64,000 nucleotides of DNA from contig JAIUOR010000039.1 of NCBI GenBank assembly GCA_020161795.1, positions 1-64,000 on the forward strand, given 5' to 3'. The notes under the pieces were generated by a model. The model searched no databases and was not told the DNA's origin. It saw only the letters and a program-made list of their open reading frames with translations. Numbering within the stretch: position 1 is the stretch's first letter; each line of letters starts with the position of its first letter. This document shows positions 34,907-42,000 of the stretch, piece after piece. The translations under genes were made by a program, and so were the position numbers. Source of the stretch: Actinomycetota bacterium (GTDB lineage: Bacteria > Actinomycetota > Actinomycetes > Propionibacteriales > Propionibacteriaceae).

Positions 34907-34986
34907 CGTCAGCATTCACGAACAAGTTTCGGCTCAAGTCCGGCCTACCGACATCAGAATCCACAAGCAACCGACGTCAGGATTCA
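34905..34986. repeat. Right-end repeats of the IS21-type element
   Basis: Inverted copies of the left-end unit lie at 34905-34924 (TGTTCGTGAATGCTGACGTC on the minus strand), 34950-34969 and, partly, 34973-34986. The inner copy differs from the left inner copy by two bases in 20. Confidence 0.75.
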
Positions 34987-35175
34987 CCCCCGGGCGCTGG
35001 GTGCGACGTGATCAGATTGCGAGGCTTCACGACCTCGAGATCACGGGCAAGGCAGGATCTAGTTCGGGTCAGTCGGCTGGCATCTGCCTGGGACTGGCCG
35101 GTGAGCTGGCAGAGCAGCAGTTGCCCACCGCATCGGCTGCTTCCGCCGCGGTGATGAACGGGTGTTGTTTCGGGG

Positions 35176-36801
35176 TCACCGAGCCACCTCCACTCGGGCG
35201 CTGTAATGACCATCGACGATCTGCCACCCCTCTCCGGCGACCCGGTAGCCGGCCGCGCTCAGGGCATTCTCGATCGCGGTGAGGTCGGTGGTGTCGACGC
35301 CGGGAATGGTCTCTTGGTCGGCGAGCTGGTCGCCGTAGTTCTCGGCGTCACTGTCGTGCAGCGTGATCTGGATCTCGCCGTCAGTAGCGAGCGCCATGAG
35401 GTGAGTCTCGATGGTGGTAGGGGAGTGAGCCTCCTCGACCGACCTCAACAGCCGATCGAGCGGCGTTCCTGGCAGCGCGCTGGGAGTGGGTGTGCTCTCC
35501 AGCGCGAGATTCAGGAGACGATCCTCGACGGTCTCCAGGGTGCTCCGCGTGCTGCCGCTGCGGAACGTGGTCACGTCCACGGTGATGTGGATCGGGACCT
35601 GCAGGCCGGGAAGGTCGGCGGCGAGATCCTCGATCCTGGCCTTCAGTGCTTCGCCGTATGCCCGGAGCTCCCGGAGTCGGAGCTGCTCGAGTTCCACCTC
35701 GAGGTCGGCTGCGTTGAGCCGTTCCTCTCTCGCGTCTTCGAGCCGCCACAGTTCCTCGGCGGCGTTCTGGCCTTTCGCGATGGTTGCAGCAGTGGCACTG
35801 TAGGACCCGGCGCCGGCGCGGAGGCTGTCCTCTATGGCGTGCCGGAAGTCGCGCTCACCGGGCCGGGCGGGCTGGGAACGCCAGGCGTCCCAGGACCACG
35901 CGGGCGCGTCAGCGGCCCGGGCAACGAAGTCACCTGTCTCGGTGCGGTCGTAGGTCCACAGGTAGCGGTCGTAGTCGGGTTCCGGGTCGGCTTGCTCCGC
36001 CGCCTCGTACCGCCGCCGCACCTCCTCGTACGCTTCCTCGTACGCTCGTACGAGGTCGTAGTCCACGTCGACGAGCAGCTCGTCGACGTAGATGGTCATT
36101 TCCAGCGGTTCGGTGCGGTGCTGCCACAACTGCTCCTCGTCGACGCCGACGGTCGAGTGGAGCAGTTGGCGTACGCCTTCGGCCTCCCACGACCCTGGAC
36201 GGCCGGCCAGTGCGGCCTCGATGCCGCCTACGTTGGCGGCTGTGCCGGCGAGCGACAGGGTGACGAACTCAGCCCAGTCACCGGGCTCGGTGTGGTCTGG
36301 GTCGGGCTCCCACTTATCCTGCGCGTTCTTCCGCAGGGTCGGCCGGCGCCATCTCGCGGCCGCGGTTAGGGCGTCCACAGCGTCCGTGAGGAGGTCCGCG
36401 TACGACGCCTGGCTGGTGTCGTCGGGGAGGGACTCGGTGGGCACCGTGGTGACGGTGCCGTAGGCGATCGGGTTCTGGCTCCGGTTCGGTAGCGGGTCGG
36501 GCTGTCCGGTGAGCGGGTGCTGCGGGAGGGGACGGCCCTCGATAGCCACCCGGTCGCCATGGAAGGTCACCCCGTCGATCGTGCCGACCAGCTGCACGGT
36601 GCCACGGGCCACCAGGACCGCGAGATCGGCCTCGGCCACCGTTGCCAGCCGCGCCTTCCACACGCCCCGGCCTCGTTCCCACAGTTCCGAGGTGGTGAGC
36701 CCGTCGACGTATCCGACCCGGTCGCGGCCGAGCGGGTCAGGCTGCGGTGCCGGCCGGTCGTCGCCGAGCTTGATCCGGACAATCTGCACAGGTGCGCTCA
36801 T
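35176..36801 (-). CDS. Hypothetical protein with central coiled coil
   Basis: A 541-residue soluble acidic protein from ATG 36801 (MSAPVQIVRIKLGDDRPAPQP); an ATG at 36810 would add three residues, and the open frame reaches 37050 without likely coding. Charged helices around 265-285 and 365-415 (EELWRLEDAREERLNAADLE) look coiled-coil. No catalytic motif is recognised. It is divergent from the NERD-like gene across a region with a 22-bp inverted repeat. Confidence 0.6.
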   Translation of the reverse strand: MSAPVQIVRIKLGDDRPAPQPDPLGRDRVGYVDGLTTSELWERGRGVWKARLATVAEADLAVLVARGTVQLVGTIDGVTFHGDRVAIEGRPLPQHPLTGQPDPLPNRSQNPIAYGTVTTVPTESLPDDTSQASYADLLTDAVDALTAAARWRRPTLRKNAQDKWEPDPDHTEPGDWAEFVTLSLAGTAANVGGIEAALAGRPGSWEAEGVRQLLHSTVGVDEEQLWQHRTEPLEMTIYVDELLVDVDYDLVRAYEEAYEEVRRRYEAAEQADPEPDYDRYLWTYDRTETGDFVARAADAPAWSWDAWRSQPARPGERDFRHAIEDSLRAGAGSYSATAATIAKGQNAAEELWRLEDAREERLNAADLEVELEQLRLRELRAYGEALKARIEDLAADLPGLQVPIHITVDVTTFRSGSTRSTLETVEDRLLNLALESTPTPSALPGTPLDRLLRSVEEAHSPTTIETHLMALATDGEIQITLHDSDAENYGDQLADQETIPGVDTTDLTAIENALSAAGYRVAGEGWQIVDGHYSARVEVAR

Positions 36802-36846
36802 ACCATCCATGATCAGACAGGCACCTGGCGGAGTCAAGACTATTGA

Positions 36847-36868
36847 ACTAGTTAACTCGTTATCTAGT
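36847..36868. promoter_or_regulatory. Inverted repeat in the divergent promoter region
   Basis: Ten-base arms ACTAG(T/A)TAAC and their complement surround a 2-nt centre, with one mismatch, in AT-rich DNA 46 bp upstream of the leftward gene. It looks like an operator for the divergent pair. Confidence 0.5.
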
Positions 36869-37074
36869 CGTACCTGACTGATAGATACATATGTCAAGTT
36901 GTCTGGATATATGACTCGAGCGGTGGTCAGCCCGCTCGCATCTGCTGCTGCTGGCCACATCAGGTGCTGCACCAGGGGAACGACACCTTCGGTTATTTTC
37001 GGCTTCAGGTCAATCCGCAGGGACAACATGTCGGCACTCGGTGCCATCATTCCGTTTAGGGAGGTGGAGCACCC

Positions 37075-38007
37075 ATGGGTCAGCAGCGATGGGAGGGCGG
37101 CACGCCTGACGACGATCTAGCCGCTTTCGAAGCGCAGTTTGGACGTGAGGAGATCCTTGAGCTCTCCACCGATCGTGCGATCACTCCTGTTGTGCCTGAG
37201 GTTCCTCCCCGGCCCCATGTCGATCTTGGGATCGGTGGCTCGCTCATCGAGGAGGCCGCGCGGATTGATGCATCGCGGTCCCGGCCCGCGCTTCTGCGCG
37301 ACCCGATTCTCTACCTGTGCTCGCTCATTGCGGTCACCACAGGGGCTGGGATCGTCGTCAGCATTAGCCAGCCTTGGCACTTCCTCCCGACGCTCGTCGT
37401 GGCTGTAGTTCTCGTTGTGGTCGGTGGCCTCGGCTTCCTGCTGGCGCTCGGCCGGCGCGGGCCGCTACCTCAGGCGGAGCTGCTCCGCCACGAGGCGCTG
37501 TTTGAGCAGCGAGCAGCCAGTCAAGTCGTCATGCCACCCCGGTGGCGAATGTTGTACGACAGGGTGTTGCCCGGCACAGAGCATCGCGTTCCATTCATCC
37601 TGGTAGGTCCGGCCGGCGTGGTGGTTCTCTCCATCCTGCCTAGTGGTCCGTACGGCCTTATCGAGGGCGGCGGAGTGACAGCCGGTGACGGAGATCTGAA
37701 CGCCTGGGTTGCAACCCGCAGGTGGGAAGTCACGCAACTAGCGGACCACTTGGCCAACCACACTGAAGGTCGATGGCGATTCTCTGGTCCGGTCTACTCG
37801 CTCGCTCTTCAGGTTCGTCCATCCCGTCCCCAGCCGGGCCTTATGGCGGATCCGCCGAGAGCCATCGACGGCCTCAGCGCGGTTCGGAGGCCGCCTGCCT
37901 GCTATGACTTCCTTGCCTCCCTCCCCGCGGTCCTCCCGGTCCATGTTGTCGACGACGTCGAAGACCAGGTGCACAGCTTGTGCCCCCTCGCACCCACCGG
38001 CACCTAA
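37075..38007 (+). CDS. Membrane protein with NERD-like domain
   Basis: A 310-residue protein with two transmembrane helices (ILYLCSLIAVTTGAGIVVSI, VVAVVLVVVGGLGFLLAL) and a C-terminal cytoplasmic domain. That domain (VLPGTEHRVPFILVGPAGVVVLSI...GD..AWVATRRWEV) resembles the nuclease-related NERD fold, though the catalytic D/ExK residues are not clearly present. GGAGGTGGAG lies upstream of the ATG. Function unknown. Confidence 0.6.
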   Translation: MGQQRWEGGTPDDDLAAFEAQFGREEILELSTDRAITPVVPEVPPRPHVDLGIGGSLIEEAARIDASRSRPALLRDPILYLCSLIAVTTGAGIVVSISQPWHFLPTLVVAVVLVVVGGLGFLLALGRRGPLPQAELLRHEALFEQRAASQVVMPPRWRMLYDRVLPGTEHRVPFILVGPAGVVVLSILPSGPYGLIEGGGVTAGDGDLNAWVATRRWEVTQLADHLANHTEGRWRFSGPVYSLALQVRPSRPQPGLMADPPRAIDGLSAVRRPPACYDFLASLPAVLPVHVVDDVEDQVHSLCPLAPTGT

Positions 38008-38020
38008 CACTGCGAGCGGG

Positions 38021-38524
38021 TCAGAAGAGCGGCAACTGATCCTGATCTCGGGCCAGTCCTCGCGCTGAGGTGGCCTCCAGGTCCTCACCTGCTCGGGCTG
38101 CGTCTCTAAGCGCCCGGGCTCGGCCGATCGATCCCCTCGCATCTCGCAGCGGACTCCCAGGAACCTCCCTCCGGCAGACCCAGTCGTGAGCATTCTCGGC
38201 ATTCGTTCCCGCGCGCCAATGCGATGGCTCTTGGCAGAGCGGATTGTCACAATCGTGACGGACCGCCTGCGTAGCCATCAGCTCGTCGAAACCGTGGACC
38301 AGCCCATACCCGAACCGATGCGCCAAGACGGTCACGTCGCGGCCGTCAGGCAGGTTGCCAATCCAAAAACGTGCGTGCCCCCTACCCGATAGTGCGCCAC
38401 ACCAGATCAGGCAACCACCGCGCATCGGAACCGGGCTGATGTTGCTCCGATACCGTTTGATGACCGTCTGATCCAGGAGGGCAGCGGCCAGCACGACCGC
38501 TGCCTCTTCGCTGATTCGTGCCAT
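38021..38524 (-). CDS. HNH-type endonuclease-like protein
   Basis: A 167-residue protein with a Cys-containing HNH-like core: CLIWCGALSGRGHARF, AHRFGYGLVHGF, HDCDNPLCQEPSHW and a final GTNAENAHD. This is the pattern of phage and plasmid HNH proteins with paired zinc cysteines. It could be a homing, restriction or packaging-type nuclease. It ends 20 bp after the coiled-coil/HTH gene upstream. Confidence 0.75.
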   Translation of the reverse strand: MARISEEAAVVLAAALLDQTVIKRYRSNISPVPMRGGCLIWCGALSGRGHARFWIGNLPDGRDVTVLAHRFGYGLVHGFDELMATQAVRHDCDNPLCQEPSHWRAGTNAENAHDWVCRREVPGSPLRDARGSIGRARALRDAARAGEDLEATSARGLARDQDQLPLF

Positions 38525-38542
38525 GGCTGGCTCACCCTCCAG

Positions 38543-38932
38543 TCACGCAGCGGCGCCAGCTGGTTCATCAACCGATTCGCCGTCAGGATCGCTGGCATCC
38601 GGCGTAGCGTCGAACCCGTCGCCGGTCGTGGTCCGTGCCCGGCTAGACGATGCCCTTCGAAGCTCTCGGACATCCTTCGGGGTGATTCCGCATAGAACCG
38701 AAATCTCCTCGGTGGTTTGTCCGAGTTCGACCAACTTTGCTACGGCGGCGGCCTGCGCCTGTCGGGCAGCAACCAACGCCTCCTGGGCGGCAGCGTGAGA
38801 TTCCGAGGCGTCGTAGAACTCAGTCGTCACGTCCACAATCAGTCGGTCCTGCTCAGCACGTCGGGCGTCCAGCTGGGCCTTAGCCTGCCTTGCACGCGCC
38901 CGAGCGCTAACGGCCTCTTGCGATCGCGCCAT
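38543..38932 (-). CDS. Coiled-coil protein with helix-turn-helix
   Basis: A 129-residue protein: an Ala/Arg/Gln-rich coiled coil over residues 1-65 and a predicted HTH at ~65-90 (KLVELGQTTEEISVLCGITPKDVRELRR), then an acidic low-complexity tail. The ATG at 38932 is preferred over the GTG 15 bases upstream. It sits before the HNH gene in the same direction and may be cotranscribed with it. Confidence 0.55.
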   Translation of the reverse strand: MARSQEAVSARARARQAKAQLDARRAEQDRLIVDVTTEFYDASESHAAAQEALVAARQAQAAAVAKLVELGQTTEEISVLCGITPKDVRELRRASSSRARTTTGDGFDATPDASDPDGESVDEPAGAAA

Positions 38933-39098
38933 TCCCTTCCACCTCACCTAACATCACTCGCGCTCTCGCGCCTTGACGACACTCCTGGCCCGCATCCTAC
39001 GGCCTCCGACTCAATCCGCCTAGCCCTCCCTGCCCACTTCCAACCTTCCAACCTCGACACACCTCTTGCACTCAGGTTCCGTGTCGTACAGTGATGTC

Positions 39099-42000
39099 GT
39101 GACCGCGAGTCTGCACAAGCTCACTGCCGGGGACGGATACACGTACCTGACCCGGCAGGTTGCGGTCACGGACTCGACCGAGCGGGGCCGCTCAACGCTC
39201 GCGGACTACTACTCGGAGAAAGGTGAACGCCCGGGTCATTGGGTGGGTCGCGGTGTCGCTGGTTTGGGGTCGATCGCGGTCGGCGACAGGGTCACCGAGG
39301 CGCAGATGCGGGCGCTGTTCGGTGAGGGTAGGCACCCCAATGCGGATGTGCTGCAGAAGCTGGCGATCGCCAGTGGCGCGAGAGCGCAGGACGCGCTGAA
39401 GGTCAGTTTATTGGGGCGTGCCTACCCCGTGATGAAGGGTGAGCCGACGGCGTTCCTGGTCGAGACGCAGAGGCGCTATCAGGCGTACAACGCGGCTCGA
39501 GGGAGGCGGTTGAACGCGCCGGTGCCGGATGAGGTGCGGTCGCAGATCCGCACAGAAGTGGGCCGTTCGACGTTTGAGGCGGCTCATGGTCGACAGCCTG
39601 CTGATGAGCAGGAGCTGACCAGTCACGTGACGCGGCAGTCGCGGCGGCCACCTCAAGCCGTGGCCGGTTTCGACGTGACGTTTACGCCGGTGAAGAGCAT
39701 CAGCTCTCTGTGGGCTGTTGCGCCGCGTCAGGTGGCGGAGGAGATCGAGGCCGCGCACGAGGTAGCTGTGCAGCACGCGATCGGGTGGCTGGAGCAGGAG
39801 GTCGCGCACACGAGGCGCGGAGCGAAAGGTGTGCGGCAGACCGAGGTGGAGGGCATTGTGGCGACCGCCTTCCAGCACCGTGATTCCCGCGCTGGAGACC
39901 CGAACCTGCACACGCATGTGGCGATCGCCAACAAGGTCCAGGACCGCTCTGACGGTGCCTGGCTGTCCCTGGATGGCGCCGCTCTGTACAGGGCGATGGT
40001 GTCGGTGAGTGAGCACTACAACAGCCACATCGAGGCAGAGCTGGTGCGCCGGTTGGGTGTGGAGTTCGTCGGTTTCCAACCGCAGATCGACCGTCGACCG
40101 ATCCGGGAACTGGTCGGAGTGCCGACCGATCTATTGGACGCCTGGTCGAGCCGGCGGGCGCAGATCGAGGCGGAGACGGGGCGGCTGGCGCGCCAGTTCG
40201 TCGACGATCATGGGCGGGCTCCGACCGCCCGGGAGATGATCAAACTTGCGCAGGAGGCGAATCTCGCGACCCGCGAGGACAAGCACGAACCGCGGTCTCT
40301 CGCCGAGCAGCGCGCTGCGTGGAGAGACCAGGCTGTCGCCGTGCTCGGCAGCCCTGAGGCGGTCGACGCGATCGCACGGAACGCCTGCCACCGCGTGGTC
40401 GACCAGCCCGATGCAGGGGTGCGTGGGATCGACGAGGCGACGTTGGACCAGGTCGCCGTAGCGGTGGTCGATGCCGTCTCCCGGGCTCGTGCCCGGTGGC
40501 AACCGACCCACGTCATGGCTGAGGCATATCGGCAACTCCGGCCGCTGGATCTGCCCGTCGACGCCATCGACCCGTCCGTGGCTAAGGTCACCGAGAGAGT
40601 CCTGACGGGCGCGGTACCGCTGTCTCGGGACGATCCGATCGAGGTGCCGACCGAGCTGCGACGCAGCGACGGCACCTCGGTCTACGAGCCCAAACACACC
40701 CGGCTCTACACCACCACCGCGGTGCTCGATGCGGAGCAACGGATCGTCGAAGCCGCGCTGAGGAGAGATGGCCGCACGGTCGACGGGAACGCGCTGGCGC
40801 TGGCGATGTTGGAGGCCGAGGCCAACGGCCTGGCCCTCAACGCAGGCCAGGCCGACCTCGTTCGCGAACTCGGCACATCGGGTCAACGGGTGCAGCTCGC
40901 GATCGCGCCCGCAGGCTCCGGCAAGACCACCGCCATGCAGGTTCTCGCCCGCGCCTGGGCTGATAGCGGCGGCACCGTGATCGGTCTCGCACCCTCCGCC
41001 GTAGCAGCGGATGAGCTGCGCGCCGCCGTGCCCGGCGGCACCGTAGACACGCTCGCTCAGCTCACCTACGCGCTCGCCCCGCCCACCGGCGAGCCGCCCA
41101 TCCCGGTGCCAGCATGGGCGGAACGAATCAATCAGGGCACCCTCGTCGTGGTCGACGAGGCCGGCATGGCCGGCACCACCGACCTCGCCGCCGTTGTCGA
41201 TTTCGTCCTCGCAAGCGGGGGGTCGGTGCGCCTGATCGGGGACACTCGGCAGCTCGCAGCCATTGGCGCCGGCGGAGTCCTCCGAGACGTGCAGGAGGCG
41301 GCCGGCGCCGCCACGCTCGCTGAGTTGATGAGGTTCAGCGATCCCGCCGAGGCCGCCGCCACCCTGGCCGTGCGAGACGGTGATCCCACCTCGGTCGGCT
41401 TCTATTTGGACCACGGCCGGATCCACGACGCTGGCGACCCCGAGGAAGAGATCGTCGCCGCGTGGGCCTCCGATGTTGCCGAGGGCAAGACGGCTGTGAT
41501 GATCGCGTCCACGCGCGAGACAACAGGAAAGCTCAACGAGCTGGCCCGGCAGCGACGTATCCAGCTCGGCCTGGTCGACGCGGCCAGTGCCGCCGCCACC
41601 CTGCGGAGCGGTCTGCCTGCGACTGTGGGCGACCAAGTCCTCACTCGGCACAACGACCGTCGCAACCGGCTTTCGAAGACCGACTTCGTCAAGAATGGCG
41701 ACCGGTGGACGGTGGTTGAGGTCGGGTTACACGGGGCCCTGCGCGTCCAACACCAGCGGAGCAACAGGATCACCTGGCTGTCCGCCGACTACGTGGCCCG
41801 GCACGTCGACCACGCCTACGCCGTCACTGTCCACGCCGCCCAGGGCTCTACCGTCGACGTGAGCCACGTGCTGCTCGACGGAACGGAGGACCGCCAGACC
41901 GCCTACGTGGCGCTCAGCCGTGGTCGCGATGCCAACCACGTGTACCTGCGCAGCGCGGGCGACGGTGATCCGCACAACGTCATCAAACCCGAGGTGGTGC

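Larger units (their letters stand above)
28088..34979. mobile_element. IS21-type transposon with cargo genes
   Basis: Both ends start TGACG in inverted orientation (left 28088, right 34979) and carry multiple copies of a ~20-nt repeat, the layout of IS21-family ends. Inside lie istA and istB plus four other genes: an MFS exporter (broken) and MarR regulator, a SNF2 helicase, and a small gene coupled to istB. The leftward genes overlap one another by 4 bp without interruption. No repeat set is found beside istA alone, so the element ends enclose all six genes. It is about 6.9 kb against ~2.5 kb for ordinary IS21. Flanks do not show a clear target duplication. Confidence 0.65.

Noticed and set aside
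34980..35175. Possible gene between the IS21-type element and the 35176 gene
   Set aside because: Only short frames without starts or composition typical of coding.
39066..39098. TTG start 33 bases upstream for traA
   Set aside because: The family begins at TASLHKLTAGDGYTYL; the extra residues add nothing recognisable.
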